Shown here: positions 1 through 8,527 of the stretch, in pieces
How positions within the stretch are numbered: the first letter of the stretch is position 1
Layout of the letters: every line of letters begins with the position of its first letter
Assembly (NCBI GenBank): GCA_026197075.1
Contig: JAPHQV010000009.1
Location: 1-50,857 of the forward strand
Reading direction: 5' to 3'
Source: Gammaproteobacteria bacterium
GTDB taxonomy: Bacteria; Pseudomonadota; Gammaproteobacteria; DSM-19610
DNA: 50,857 nucleotides
Notes under the pieces: model-generated
What the model was told of the DNA's origin: nothing
What the model saw: the letters and a program-made list of their open reading frames with translations, nothing else
The model's database searches: none
Made by a program: the position numbers and the translations under genes

Positions 1-341
1 AGGCGGGCCGCCTCCAGGAGCGCGAGCTGGTACTCACTGTGCAGCACCACCTCGAAATCATGCCCCAGGACCGTCTCGAGTTCCGCCGCATTGGTGAAGC
101 CTTCGAGCAGGGTCACCGGTTTGCGAATACCGGCCTGGCGCAGGGCCAGCGCCTCCTCCAGCCGCGCCACGCCAAAGCCATCTGCCTCGTGCAGGGCCTC
201 GGCCACGGCCACCAGGCCATGGCCATAGCCATTAGCCTTGACCACCGCCATGACCTTGCTGTGGGGTGCCGAAACGCGTACCTGGTGGAGATTCTGTTGC
301 AGGGCCTGGAGATCGATGCGCGCCCGCACGGGGCGGGTCAT
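1..341 (-). CDS. alr: Alanine racemase, N-terminal part (gene runs off the window edge)
   Basis: PLP-dependent interconversion of L- and D-alanine for peptidoglycan. Only about 113 N-terminal residues are present and the 3' end lies beyond base 1. The translated start MTRPVRARIDLQALQQNL is the family N terminus. The VVKANGYGHG motif carries the PLP lysine at about residue 35. The start ATG (complement of 339-341) overlaps the dnaB stop in an ATGA junction, so alr is translationally coupled behind dnaB, as in many gammaproteobacteria. Identification is secure. Completeness cannot be judged. Confidence 0.93.
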   Translation of the reverse strand, partial: MTRPVRARIDLQALQQNLHQVRVSAPHSKVMAVVKANGYGHGLVAVAEALHEADGFGVARLEEALALRQAGIRKPVTLLEGFTNAAELETVLGHDFEVVLHSEYQLALLEAAR

Positions 342-1750
342 GGATACCCCTCGTCGCTGTAGATCTCGGGCACGAAGTTCTCGAAGCGGGTGTACTGGCC
401 GAGGAAGGTCAGGCGCACGGAACCGATGGGGCCGTTACGCTGCTTGCCGATGATGATCTCCGCCGTGCCCTTGTCCGGGCTGTCGGGGTTGTAGACCTCG
501 TCGCGATAGATGAACACGATGACGTCGGCATCCTGTTCGATGGCACCGGATTCACGCAGGTCGGACATCACCGGGCGCTTGTTGGGGCGCTGTTCGAGGC
601 CGCGATTGAGCTGCGACAGGGCAATCACCGGCACATGAAGTTCCTTGGCCAAAGCCTTGAGACCACGAGAGATTTCCGAGATCTCGTTGGTGCGGTTATC
701 CGACCCGCCACGCCCCGTCTGCATCAGCTGCAGGTAATCGACGACGATCAGGCCCAGGCCGTGCTCGCGCTTCAGGCGCCGCGCGCGGGCACGCAGCTCG
801 GTGGGGCTCAGGGCCGGGGTATCGTCGATGAACAGGGGGGCCTCGGCGAGAATACTCACCGCCGAGGTCAGCCGCGGCCAGTCATCGTCTTCCAGCTTGC
901 CGGTGCGCACCTTGTGCTGATCGATATGGCCCAGGGAGGACATGAGGCGCATGGCCAGCTGTTCCCCGGGCATTTCCATGCTGAACACCGCGGTGGGGAT
1001 CTTTTCGCGAATGGCCGCGTTCTCGGCAATGTTCATGGCGTAGGTGGTCTTGCCCATGGAAGGGCGGCCGGCCACGATGATCAAGTCCGAATTCTGCAGC
1101 CCGGCCGTCAATTCGTCGAAATCATTGAAGCCGGTGGGCACACCGGTGATGGGATTGTCCCGATGAAACAGCTCATCGATCTTGTCCACCGCCGCCGACA
1201 GCAGGTCCTTGATGCGCACGAAACCGTTGCGGCCGTGGCTGCCCTGCTCGGCGATCTGGAAGACCTGTTGCTCGGCATGATCCACCAGTTCCTTGGCGTC
1301 ACGACCCTCGGGGAAATAACCGGAGTTGGCGATATTGGTTCCCACGCCGATCAGCTGGCGCAGCACCGAATACTCGCGCACGATCTCGGCATAGGCACGG
1401 ATATTGGCGGCGCTGGGGGTGTTCTTGGCCAGGGTGCCGAGATAGGACAGGCCGCCGGCGGCATCCAGGGAATCCTGCTTGCCCAGCCATTCGGAAAGGG
1501 TGATGACATCGTAGGGGCTGCCCTGGTCCACCAGGGTACGGATGGCCTCGAAGATCAGCCGATGGTCGCGACGGTAGAAATCCTCTTCCGTGAGACGGTC
1601 GGCCACCTCGTCCCAGGCGCTGTTTTCCAGCATCAGCCCGCCCAGCACGGACTGTTCCGCCTGGATGGAATGGGGCGGTACTTTCAGCGATTCGGTATTG
1701 AGATCGAGTGCCGTGGCGGCCTGCAACGATTCCGGCATGAAGATTCCCAT
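338..1750 (-). CDS. dnaB: Replicative DNA helicase DnaB
   Basis: Hexameric 5'-3' helicase of the replication fork, 470 aa, normal length. The N-terminal primase-interacting domain (PHSIQAEQSVLGGLML, about 26-41) is followed by the RecA-like motor. The Walker A motif is GRPSMGKT (about 228-235), the Walker B/H3 region is IVVDYLQL (about 335-342), and SDLRESGAIEQDAD is present near 396-409. No intein interrupts the P-loop or the DxxQ region, a common insertion site in this family. MPESLQ, four codons in, is an alternative start at 1738. It lies downstream of rplI on the same strand, after a gap of about 140 bp, and its stop overlaps the alr start. Confidence 0.97.
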   Translation of the reverse strand: MGIFMPESLQAATALDLNTESLKVPPHSIQAEQSVLGGLMLENSAWDEVADRLTEEDFYRRDHRLIFEAIRTLVDQGSPYDVITLSEWLGKQDSLDAAGGLSYLGTLAKNTPSAANIRAYAEIVREYSVLRQLIGVGTNIANSGYFPEGRDAKELVDHAEQQVFQIAEQGSHGRNGFVRIKDLLSAAVDKIDELFHRDNPITGVPTGFNDFDELTAGLQNSDLIIVAGRPSMGKTTYAMNIAENAAIREKIPTAVFSMEMPGEQLAMRLMSSLGHIDQHKVRTGKLEDDDWPRLTSAVSILAEAPLFIDDTPALSPTELRARARRLKREHGLGLIVVDYLQLMQTGRGGSDNRTNEISEISRGLKALAKELHVPVIALSQLNRGLEQRPNKRPVMSDLRESGAIEQDADVIVFIYRDEVYNPDSPDKGTAEIIIGKQRNGPIGSVRLTFLGQYTRFENFVPEIYSDEGYP

Positions 1751-1892
1751 GGGTCCGGCGCGGAAGCGCCCTGGATCTGTTATGCCAAGAGGATACTACC
1801 AAGCCGAACCCTGGCAAAGCCCGCCCGGCGGATTGGGCGCCGGGCTTACATCCCTGTAGGCTTGACTGCCCGGTCAGGGCAGCGGAGAGGGC

Positions 1893-2339
1893 TTACTCGG
1901 CGACCACCACCACCTTGACGGTGGCATTGACATCGCTGTGCAGGTGAACATGAACCTCATATTCACCCACCGAGCGGAACACGCCTTCGGGCATGCGGAT
2001 CTCGCTGCGTTCCACGGCCACGCCGGTGTCGCTGATGGCATGGGCGATGTCGCTGGTACCCACGGAACCGAACAGCTTGCCTTCGTCCCCGGCCTTGGAG
2101 GCAATGGTGACGCTGACGCCATCGAGCTTTTCGCGGCGCGCCTCGGCGGCGGCCAGAACCTCGGCAGCAGCCTTTTCCAGCTCGGCACGGCGCTCCTCGA
2201 AGGCCTTGATATTCTCTTCCGTGGCCGCGGTGGCCCTACCGGAAGGAATCAGGAAATTGCGGCCATAGCCCGAACGCACCTTGACCTTGTCGCCCAGACC
2301 ACCCAGGTTCTCCACTTTCTTGAGCAGAATCACATCCAT
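1893..2339 (-). CDS. rplI: 50S ribosomal protein L9
   Basis: Large-subunit protein L9, about 148 aa, with the typical N-terminal domain ([17 protein letters not shown], then GYGRNFLIP), a long charged connecting helix (about 45-75) and a C-terminal domain ending VVVVAE. I chose the ATG at 2339 because it gives the family N terminus MxVILL and sits 8 nt after a GGGG ribosome-binding site. An ATG two codons upstream (2345) is the alternative. It is last in the rpsF-priB-rpsR-DUF2232-rplI cluster, as expected. Confidence 0.95.
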   Translation of the reverse strand: MDVILLKKVENLGGLGDKVKVRSGYGRNFLIPSGRATAATEENIKAFEERRAELEKAAAEVLAAAEARREKLDGVSVTIASKAGDEGKLFGSVGTSDIAHAISDTGVAVERSEIRMPEGVFRSVGEYEVHVHLHSDVNATVKVVVVAE

Positions 2340-2408
2340 CGTCATTACCCCATTGCCCCGGCGCGGCCGGGTCTCACAATAGGTCGGGCAGGCCCGACCA
2401 GTTCATCA

Positions 2409-3329
2409 CTATGCGGCACCCGTCCCCGAAGCGTTTCTCCGGAACCGGAACCAGCCATCCAATACGCCCAACACCACCACCAGCACCACCGCCTGTGGCA
2501 GGAACAGCAGCAACACATAAAGCGCCACCAGCCAGATCTGCTTCAGGCCCAGACGCGCGGCCGTGGCATGCACTACCGCCAGCCCCACGAACAGGAAGGG
2601 CACCAGGGCCACCAGGCCGATCTGCAGCAGCAGGGCCCCGGCCTCCCCTGCCACGAAGCGGGCGCCGAGCAGGCATGCCACCGCCATGGCGCCCATCCAC
2701 CCCGGCAATGCCAGGGCGTGAAATTCCTGGCGGAATCCGCCCGGGTTGTAGAGCAGCGCCTGCCAACCGCGGGCCAGCGCCAGGCTCAGCAACAAACCCA
2801 GCAGCAGGGTGGCCGCCACGGCGCCGGTCATCAGGTTGGCGACCTGGTACACCAAGTCCTGCACCTGCTGCTGGCTCAATTCCGCCTGTTGCGCGGCCAG
2901 CTCGCCCAGGGGCTGCAGGATCTCGCGCCAGCGGGCCGCGAGGTCACCCACCAGCACATGGGCAAGCAACACCCCCATCAGGGCCATGGCCGTGGCCAGC
3001 TGCAGGGTCCAGGACAGGGACTGGCTACCGCGCAGTACCGTGGCCAGCACCCAGGCCGGGAGCCACAGGATCAGGGTGGCGATCACCACCGGCACCGGCT
3101 GGCCCAGGGCCAGCCAGGCGAACAGACCCGTGGCCAGCAGGGCGCCACCCATGACCCGGGCGCCTTCCGTGGGTCCCAGGCGCAGGGTGACCAGCATCAA
3201 TGCCCCGGCGCCCACATAGGCCAGCACCGCGGTGATGGGCGGCAACAACAGACTCAGTACCGAGCTGCTCGCCGCGACCAGCATGGCCTGGAGGCGCCCG
3301 GCCATTATGAAATTCGCAATCGCGCGCAT
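2409..3329 (-). CDS. DUF2232 family integral membrane protein
   Basis: Hydrophobic protein of 306 aa with about eight predicted membrane segments, for example near residues 14-50, 58-76, 80-98, 105-125, 165-185, 207-225, 231-252 and 264-290. A Gln-rich cytoplasmic stretch (AAQQAELSQQQVQ) lies near 145-157. Position between rpsR and rplI and overall composition match the DUF2232 (YybS-like) proteins found at this exact spot in many gammaproteobacteria. The biochemical function is not established. A link to ribosome or envelope biogenesis would be guesswork. Confidence 0.75.
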   Translation of the reverse strand: MRAIANFIMAGRLQAMLVAASSSVLSLLLPPITAVLAYVGAGALMLVTLRLGPTEGARVMGGALLATGLFAWLALGQPVPVVIATLILWLPAWVLATVLRGSQSLSWTLQLATAMALMGVLLAHVLVGDLAARWREILQPLGELAAQQAELSQQQVQDLVYQVANLMTGAVAATLLLGLLLSLALARGWQALLYNPGGFRQEFHALALPGWMGAMAVACLLGARFVAGEAGALLLQIGLVALVPFLFVGLAVVHATAARLGLKQIWLVALYVLLLFLPQAVVLVVVLGVLDGWFRFRRNASGTGAA

Positions 3330-3411
3330 GGTTTATCGATCTGCCCGGCCGGTCAGAACCGGACAGACCACCCATTCGCAGGCAGGGCCCAATGGTCCCG
3401 CCTGCTGATCC

Positions 3412-3636
3412 TCAATGGGAATCAGTGTACGGCAGCAGTGCCAGGAAACGTGCCCGCTTGATGGCGGTCGACAGCTGACGCTGGTACTTGGCCTTGGTGC
3501 CCGTGATACGGCTGGGCACAATCTTGCCGGTTTCGCTTACGTAGTTCTTGAGGGTCGCGATGTCCTTGTAGTCGATTTCCTTCACGCCTTCGGCGGTGAA
3601 GCGACAGAATTTACGGCGACGGAAAAAACGGGCCAT
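3412..3636 (-). CDS. rpsR: 30S ribosomal protein S18
   Basis: Small-subunit protein of 74 aa that binds S6 on the ribosome platform. The sequence begins [17 protein letters not shown] and contains [19 protein letters not shown] and the basic [13 protein letters not shown] stretch diagnostic of S18, with full family length. An AGGTGG ribosome-binding site precedes the ATG. It lies 32 bp after priB in the rpsF-priB-rpsR order, so it is expressed with its S6 partner. Confidence 0.97.
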   Translation of the reverse strand: MARFFRRRKFCRFTAEGVKEIDYKDIATLKNYVSETGKIVPSRITGTKAKYQRQLSTAIKRARFLALLPYTDSH

Positions 3637-3668
3637 GGTAATCCACCTCTATGTCGTGGTGTTGCAAT

Positions 3669-3977
3669 TCAATCCAAACAATCTATGTGCAGTGCGTGCA
3701 GTTCCAGTTCCGTTGCCGGATCCCGGTGACTGCGGCGCGCGAGAAACCCTGTGACGCGTACCCGGCTACCCTGATTCAGCCGCCGGATCGTATCCTGCAG
3801 TGAGTCGCCACCGGCGACCACCCGGATCCAGCACTGTACCGAACGCTCCCTGCCGACTTCCATCTGCCGGGACTGGTGCTCCAGTCCGAAACGGCTGATG
3901 GGAATGCCCGCGGGGCTGGTTCGGGTGGCCGGCTTGCGGGTGACGGTGCCGGTCATGACCAGCTGGTTGTCCATCAC
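3669..3977 (-). CDS. priB: Primosomal replication protein PriB (primosomal protein N)
   Basis: Small OB-fold single-stranded-DNA-binding protein of 102 aa that helps PriA reload DnaB at stalled forks. The sequence starts MMDNQLVMTGTVTRKP and has the SSB-like strands PISRFGLEHQSRQ, QCWIRVVAGG and GSRVRVTGFLARR, typical of PriB. Position between rpsF and rpsR is the canonical locus. Either of the two initial Met codons could start translation. The replicative helicase gene dnaB lies in the same cluster. Confidence 0.92.
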   Translation of the reverse strand: MMDNQLVMTGTVTRKPATRTSPAGIPISRFGLEHQSRQMEVGRERSVQCWIRVVAGGDSLQDTIRRLNQGSRVRVTGFLARRSHRDPATELELHALHIDCLD

Positions 3978-3995
3978 CGCGCGGCGCAGCCTGTG

Positions 3996-4400
3996 CTAGG
4001 CAGCATCCTCGTCGCTGTCATCCCGGTCCTGGTCGCGGTCGTTATCGGAGTCATCACGACTACCGCGCTCCTGGTCTTTCTCGTCCCGCTTGGCCAGGGG
4101 CGATACCTCGGTGTCCGCACTCTTGCGGTTGATCACCAGGTTGCGCAGCACGGCGTCATTGAAGCGGAAAGCGCTGGTCAATTCTTCCAGCGTCGGGGTG
4201 TCGCACTCGATGTTCATGAGTACGTAGTGGGCCTTGGCCACTTTCTGGATGGGATAGGCCAGCTGACGACGACCCCAGTCTTCGAGACGATGGATCTTGC
4301 CGCCGGACCCTTCGATGGTGGCGCGGTAGCGTTCCACCATGGCAGGCACCTGTTCACTCTGGTCCGGGTGGACCAGGAACACGATTTCGTAATGTCGCAT
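3996..4400 (-). CDS. rpsF: 30S ribosomal protein S6 with long acidic C-terminal tail
   Basis: S6 of the 30S platform, 134 aa. [19 protein letters not shown], the [11 protein letters not shown] motif (about 65-75) and YVLMNIECD are diagnostic. From about residue 103 the protein ends in a highly charged Asp/Arg/Ser-rich tail (repeats of D-R-D and D-D-S) of some 30 residues. The E. coli protein is post-translationally glutamylated at its acidic tail, but here the acidity is genetically encoded. It is the first gene of rpsF-priB-rpsR and is preceded by a structured leader (see 4422-4469). Confidence 0.97.
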   Translation of the reverse strand: MRHYEIVFLVHPDQSEQVPAMVERYRATIEGSGGKIHRLEDWGRRQLAYPIQKVAKAHYVLMNIECDTPTLEELTSAFRFNDAVLRNLVINRKSADTEVSPLAKRDEKDQERGSRDDSDNDRDQDRDDSDEDAA

Positions 4401-4421
4401 TGTAGCTCCCTACGGGTAACA

Positions 4422-4469
4422 GCCACCGACCCGCGGCCGGTGGCAAGGAGATGGGCGGCGGAACCGCCC
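4422..4469 (-). promoter_or_regulatory. Two tandem leader hairpins upstream of rpsF (possible S6:S18 autoregulatory site or rlmB terminator)
   Basis: In transcript orientation the first hairpin has arms GGGCGG/CCGCCC (4464-4469 with 4453-4458, 5-nt loop). The second has arms GCCACCG/CGGTGGC (4438-4444 with 4422-4428) around a GC-rich loop. The second ends about 20 nt before the rpsF ATG. A CCG-containing hairpin in the rpsF leader that binds the S6:S18 complex is known in many bacteria. Neither hairpin is followed by a U-tract, which argues against simple termination. The match to the known motif was judged by eye only. Confidence 0.4.
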
Positions 4470-4504
4470 GAAGGCCGGCATTCTACGCAAGCGGGGGGCG
4501 AAAT

Positions 4505-5257
4505 TCAAATACTTGGCTGGATACGCTGGCGGCGGGCCTCGAACAGGGCGATGCCGGTGGCCACGGAGACGTTGAGGCTCTCCACCGTGCCGGCCATGGG
4601 GATGGCGAACAGGCCGTCGCAGTGCTCGCGGGTGAGGCGCCGCAGGCCCTTGCCCTCCCCGCCCAGGACCAGCCCCAGGGGGCCGGTCAGGCGGGTCTGG
4701 TAGAGGGTGTCTGCGGCCTCGCCGGCCGCGCCGTAAAGCCAGATACCGGCCTCGCGCAGGCCGCGCAGGGTGCGCGCCAGGTTGGTGACCGCCACCAGGG
4801 GCACGGTCTCCGCCGCCCCACAGGCCACCTTGCGTACCACCGGGGTGAGGCCCACGGACTTGTCGCGGGGGACGATGACCGCATGCACCCCGGCGGCATC
4901 GGCGCTGCGCAGGCAGGCGCCCAGGTTATGGGGATCCTGAACGCCGTCGAGGATGAGCAGGAAGGGCGGTTCCGCCAGGCCCGCCAGGAAATCCGGCAGG
5001 GCGGCTTCGCTCAGCACGGGCTGCGCCTCCACCTCGGCCAGTACGCCCTGGTGTTGCCCCTGGCCACCCAATTCGTCCAGTTCCCGGCGGGAACGCAGCG
5101 CGACGGGAATGCGCGCCGCCTCGGCCAGGCCGACCAGCTCCCGGAGCTTGTCATCCTGGCGACTGTCCAGCACCCAGAGCTGGCGGATCCGTCCCGGGGT
5201 GCGTTCCAGCAGGCTGCGCACCGCGTGCAGCCCGAATACCCGCTCCCCCGTATTCAC
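4505..5257 (-). CDS. rlmB: 23S rRNA (guanosine-2251-2'-O)-methyltransferase RlmB
   Basis: SPOUT-class methyltransferase of 250 aa that uses SAM to methylate G2251 in the peptidyl-transferase P loop. An N-terminal L30e-like RNA-binding domain (about 1-90; FGLHAVRSLLE) precedes the SpoU domain. Motif 1 is DGVQDPHNLGACLRSADAAG (about 104-123), motif 2 is LVLGGEGKGL (about 196-205) and motif 3 is IPMAGTVESLNVSVA (about 219-233), with the conserved N, R, E and S/N residues intact. It sits between rnr and rpsF in the conserved order. Confidence 0.95.
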   Translation of the reverse strand: MNTGERVFGLHAVRSLLERTPGRIRQLWVLDSRQDDKLRELVGLAEAARIPVALRSRRELDELGGQGQHQGVLAEVEAQPVLSEAALPDFLAGLAEPPFLLILDGVQDPHNLGACLRSADAAGVHAVIVPRDKSVGLTPVVRKVACGAAETVPLVAVTNLARTLRGLREAGIWLYGAAGEAADTLYQTRLTGPLGLVLGGEGKGLRRLTREHCDGLFAIPMAGTVESLNVSVATGIALFEARRQRIQPSI

Positions 5258-5267
5258 CGCCCTGAAC

Positions 5268-5939
5268 TCAGCGCGGCTCGTAGGCGCGCTGTTCCTGGCC
5301 TTCCACCACCGGCTTGATGAGGAGTTCCACGCGACGGTTCAGCTGGCGGCCGGCCTCGGTCGCGTTGCTGGCGCGGGGTTCACGCATGCCACGCCCTTCG
5401 GTGACCAGGCGCTGCCAATCGATGCCCTTGCGGGTGAAATAATTCACCACGCTTTCGGCGCGTTGTTCCGACAAGCGCTGGTTATAGGCTTCGGAACCGA
5501 CGTTGTCGGTGTGGCCGATGACATGCACGACAGTGCGGTCATAGCGGTGCAGCAAATCCGCCACCTTGTCCAGGGTGGGAATGAAGGCCGGCTTCAGGTC
5601 GGCCTTGCCGAAGTCGAAAGATACCTCGCTGGAAACGTCGATCTTGAGGCTTTCGTCCTGCATACGCTGGATTTCCAGGTCATTGCGCCGTTGCTCCTCC
5701 GCCAGGGCGGCCTCGAATTCGCGCTGCTGGTTGTCCATGTAGTTGCCCACACCGGCCCCGGCCAGGGCACCGGCGGCCGCGCCCCAGTAGCGGCCCCGGT
5801 CATCGTGAACCTGGTGCCCGAGGATGGCGCCGGCGACGGCGCCAATGGCGGCCCCGGTCTTGGCGCGGCGGTTGGGATCATCGGCGGCACAACCGGCAAT
5901 GGCCGCGGCAATGGCAATAATCAGTAGTTTTTTCATCAT
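5268..5939 (-). CDS. OmpA-family outer-membrane lipoprotein with glycine zipper (YiaD-like)
   Basis: Lipoprotein of 223 aa. The signal peptide ends in lipobox IAGC (Cys at about 17). A Gly/Ala-rich glycine-zipper segment (about 29-65) and a short charged coiled stretch lead to an OmpA C-terminal peptidoglycan-binding domain (about 105-215) with DFGKADL, VIGHTDNVGS, NQRLSEQRAESV and RQLNRRVEL. It is expected to tether the outer membrane to the wall. Two start Met codons are adjacent (5939, 5936). The 5' end overlaps the rnr stop by ATGA, so it is translationally coupled to rnr, an unusual partner for an envelope lipoprotein. Confidence 0.88.
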   Translation of the reverse strand: MMKKLLIIAIAAAIAGCAADDPNRRAKTGAAIGAVAGAILGHQVHDDRGRYWGAAAGALAGAGVGNYMDNQQREFEAALAEEQRRNDLEIQRMQDESLKIDVSSEVSFDFGKADLKPAFIPTLDKVADLLHRYDRTVVHVIGHTDNVGSEAYNQRLSEQRAESVVNYFTRKGIDWQRLVTEGRGMREPRASNATEAGRQLNRRVELLIKPVVEGQEQRAYEPR

Positions 5940-8314
5940 GCTGAAGTTTCCTTGGTTTTTCCCCGGCCACGACGTGGCCCGCGTCTGGAGGATTTTTTCT
6001 TGCCACGGGGTCGCGGTTCGGCGTCCCCGGCCTTTGTCGGTCTGCCGCCCTTTTCCTGCTTGCCGCCCTTTTCCTGCTCGGTCAGCATGAAGTCGATCTT
6101 ACGCTCATCGAGATCCACGCGCGCCACCTGCACCCGGATGGGGTCGCCCAGCCGGTACATCTTGTTGGTGCGCTCTCCCAGCAGGCGGTGATGGGCGGGG
6201 TCGAAGTGATAATAATCGTTCTTCAGCGAGGTGACATGGACCAGGCCCTCGACAAAGATATCCGATAATTCCACGAAAATCCCGAACGAGGTCACACTCG
6301 TGATCACGCCCGGGTATTCCTCGCCCACCTTGTCCAGCATGTATTCGCACTTGAGCCAGTCCACGGCATCGCGGGTGGCCTCGTCGGCACGCCGCTCGGT
6401 GGCGGAACAGTTCTCGCCCATGGACACCATGTCCTGGTGGGTGTAGGCGAAGCCCTTGGCCTTGGTGCCGGTGACGCGCTGCACGGCACGGGTCACCAGG
6501 TTCTTGTTTTTCTTGCCCTGCAGCACATGGCGGATGGCGCGGTGCACCAACAAGTCCGGGTAGCGGCGGATGGGCGAGGTGAAATGCAGGTACTCCTCGT
6601 GGGCCAGGCCGAAGTGGCCGACATTGTCCGGGCTGTAGCGCGCCTGGGACAGGGAACGCAGCATGACGGTCTGGATGAGGTGGGCGTCGGGCCGGTCGCC
6701 GATGGAGGACAGCAGCCGCGCATAGTCCTTGGCAGCGGGCTTCTCGCCCCCGCGCAGGGAGAGGCCAAGCTCGCCGAGGAATTCCCGCAGCGCGACGACC
6801 TTTTCCTGCTTCGGACCCTCGTGCACCCGGTACAGGGTGGGGATCTTGTTGCGACCGAGGAAGCGCGCCGTCGCCACGTTGGCGGCGATCATGCATTCCT
6901 CGATGATCTTGTGGGCGTCGTTGCGCTGCACCGGCACGATGCGATCGATCTTGCGTTCGGAACCGAACACGATACGGGTCTCGGTGGTCTCGAAATCGAT
7001 GGCACCGCGCTGCTCACGCACCTTGCGCAGCACATGATAGAGGCGGTACAGCTCCTCCAGGTGGGGCACCACGGCGGCGAACTGCTTGCGCGTGCCGGCA
7101 TGATTGTCCACCACCATGGCCGCCACCTGGTCGTAGGTGAGCCGGGCATGGGAGCGCATCAGCGCCTCGTGAAAGCTGGAGCGGGTGATCTTGCCTTCCT
7201 GGTTGATGTACATCTCGCACACCATGCACAGGCGGTCCACCTCCGGGTTCAGGGAGCACAGTCCGTTGGACAGGATCTCCGGCAGCATGGGAATGACGCG
7301 CTCGGGGAAATACACCGAGTTGCCGCGTACCAGGGCCTCCTTGTCCAGGGCCGATCCCGGTTTCACATAGTGAGATACGTCGGCGATGGCGACCAGCAGG
7401 CGCCAGCCCTTGGGCTTGCGCTCGCAGTACACGGCATCGTCGAAGTCACGGGAGTCCGCGCCGTCGATGGTGACCAGCGGGGTTTCACGCAGATCCAGCC
7501 GGTCGCGCTTGGCGGCCGCCGGCACCTTGTCGCTGAATTTCCTGATCTCCTCCTGTACGGCGTCCGGCCAGTGCAGCGGCAGTTCGTGGCTGCGGATGGC
7601 GACATCGATCTCCATGCCCGGTGCCATGTGATCGCCGATCACTTCGGTGATGCGGCCCACCGGCGGGCGGCGGCGACTCGGCTGTTCCACCAGCTGTACG
7701 GTGACGAACTGGCCCGGCTGGGCATCGTGGCGCCATTCGTCGGGGATGGACACCTCGATGGGCAGGCGCTTGTTGTCGGGGATCACCAGGCCGACACCCT
7801 GCTCGCGAGAGTAACGTCCCACCACCGTATGGGTGTTGCGCTCCAGCACCTCGACGATGGCGCCCTCGCGGCGGCCGCGGCGGTCCAGTCCCACCACCCG
7901 CGCCACGGCCCGGTCACCATGCAGCACCTCGCGCATGGTGCGACCGGACAGGAACAGGTCGTCACCGCCCTCGTCGGGCACCAGGAAACCGAAGCCGTCG
8001 GGATGGGCGATGATGCGACCGCGCACCATGTCCATCTTGTCCACCAGGCCGTAGCCCTCGCGACGGTTCTGGATCAGCTGGCCGTCGCGCTCCATGGCGT
8101 TGAGGCGCCGGCGCAGGGCCTCCAGCTGGTCCTCGTCCTCCAGGTCCAGGGCCTCGGCGATGGCGTCGCGGCGCATCAGCTTGCCGCGCTCGGCCAGCAG
8201 ATCCATGATGAATTCGCGGCTGGGAATGGGGTTGTCGTACTTGGCGGCCTCGCGCTCGGCCAGGGGATCCTGCTGCACGGCGGGGGATTTCTTGTTGTTG
8301 CGTTTACGTACCAT
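5936..8314 (-). CDS. rnr: Ribonuclease R
   Basis: Processive 3'-5' exoribonuclease of the RNB family, about 792 aa. An N-terminal winged-helix region (about 30-90) and cold-shock domains (FGFLVPDEGGDDLFL, about 108-122) lead to the RNB catalytic core with IDGADSRDFDDA (about 283-294, metal-binding aspartates). A C-terminal S1 domain (GVITSVTSFGIFVELSD) and a Lys/Arg-rich tail follow. I chose the ATG at 8314 (MVRKRNNKK) because the 20 further upstream in-frame residues are unlike the family and AAGAG sits just before this ATG. A TATACT -10-like box (8352-8357) lies upstream on this strand. Confidence 0.96.
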   Translation of the reverse strand: MVRKRNNKKSPAVQQDPLAEREAAKYDNPIPSREFIMDLLAERGKLMRRDAIAEALDLEDEDQLEALRRRLNAMERDGQLIQNRREGYGLVDKMDMVRGRIIAHPDGFGFLVPDEGGDDLFLSGRTMREVLHGDRAVARVVGLDRRGRREGAIVEVLERNTHTVVGRYSREQGVGLVIPDNKRLPIEVSIPDEWRHDAQPGQFVTVQLVEQPSRRRPPVGRITEVIGDHMAPGMEIDVAIRSHELPLHWPDAVQEEIRKFSDKVPAAAKRDRLDLRETPLVTIDGADSRDFDDAVYCERKPKGWRLLVAIADVSHYVKPGSALDKEALVRGNSVYFPERVIPMLPEILSNGLCSLNPEVDRLCMVCEMYINQEGKITRSSFHEALMRSHARLTYDQVAAMVVDNHAGTRKQFAAVVPHLEELYRLYHVLRKVREQRGAIDFETTETRIVFGSERKIDRIVPVQRNDAHKIIEECMIAANVATARFLGRNKIPTLYRVHEGPKQEKVVALREFLGELGLSLRGGEKPAAKDYARLLSSIGDRPDAHLIQTVMLRSLSQARYSPDNVGHFGLAHEEYLHFTSPIRRYPDLLVHRAIRHVLQGKKNKNLVTRAVQRVTGTKAKGFAYTHQDMVSMGENCSATERRADEATRDAVDWLKCEYMLDKVGEEYPGVITSVTSFGIFVELSDIFVEGLVHVTSLKNDYYHFDPAHHRLLGERTNKMYRLGDPIRVQVARVDLDERKIDFMLTEQEKGGKQEKGGRPTKAGDAEPRPRGKKKSSRRGPRRGRGKTKETSA

Positions 8315-8367
8315 GGTTGACTCTTGTGGCCCGTCCACCGGGCGGTTTGAATAGTATAGGCAGCGGA

Positions 8368-8396
8368 TTGACAAGCTCCAGCGCTGCGGGTAAAGT
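8368..8396 (+). promoter_or_regulatory. Sigma-70 promoter of tRNA-Leu
   Basis: The -35 box TTGACA (8368-8373), an exact 17-bp spacer and the -10 box TAAAGT (8391-8396) lie 40 bp before the mature tRNA. The GC-rich discriminator after the -10 box (TCGCGGC) is typical of stringently controlled stable-RNA promoters. Divergent to the rnr promoter. Confidence 0.75.
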
Positions 8397-8436
8397 TCGC
8401 GGCTTCCGGCGTAGGCGCAAGCCGACGGCGGGATAT

Positions 8437-8523
8437 GCCGAGGTGGTGAAATTGGTAGACACGCTAGCTTCAGGTGCTAGTTGGGGTAACCCAGTGGAGG
8501 TTCAAGTCCTCTCCTCGGCACCA
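8437..8523 (+). tRNA. tRNA-Leu (anticodon CAG), CCA encoded
   Basis: 87-nt class II tRNA. The acceptor stem GCCGAGG pairs with CCTCGGC, followed by discriminator A and a genomically encoded CCA. The D-arm region is GTGGTGAAATTGGTAGACAC, the anticodon stem CTAGC/GCTAG closes loop TTCAGGT (anticodon CAG), a variable arm follows, and GGTTCAAGTCC forms the T arm. The rnr/purA neighbourhood is the usual place for this tRNA in related gammaproteobacteria. Confidence 0.97.
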
Positions 8524-8527
8524 ATTC

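Noticed and set aside
338-1750. Intein in DnaB
   Set aside because: The protein is 470 aa and the P-loop and DxxQ regions are continuous. No insertion.
266-1918. 550-codon open frame on the plus strand opposite dnaB
   Set aside because: Antisense shadow in GC-rich DNA. Translation is His/Gln/Gly-rich without domain motifs, while the opposite strand encodes complete DnaB.
6437-8320. 627-codon open frame on the plus strand opposite rnr
   Set aside because: Mirror of RNase R codons. Repetitive His/Gln/Val/Gly composition, no recognisable family, no ribosome-binding site.
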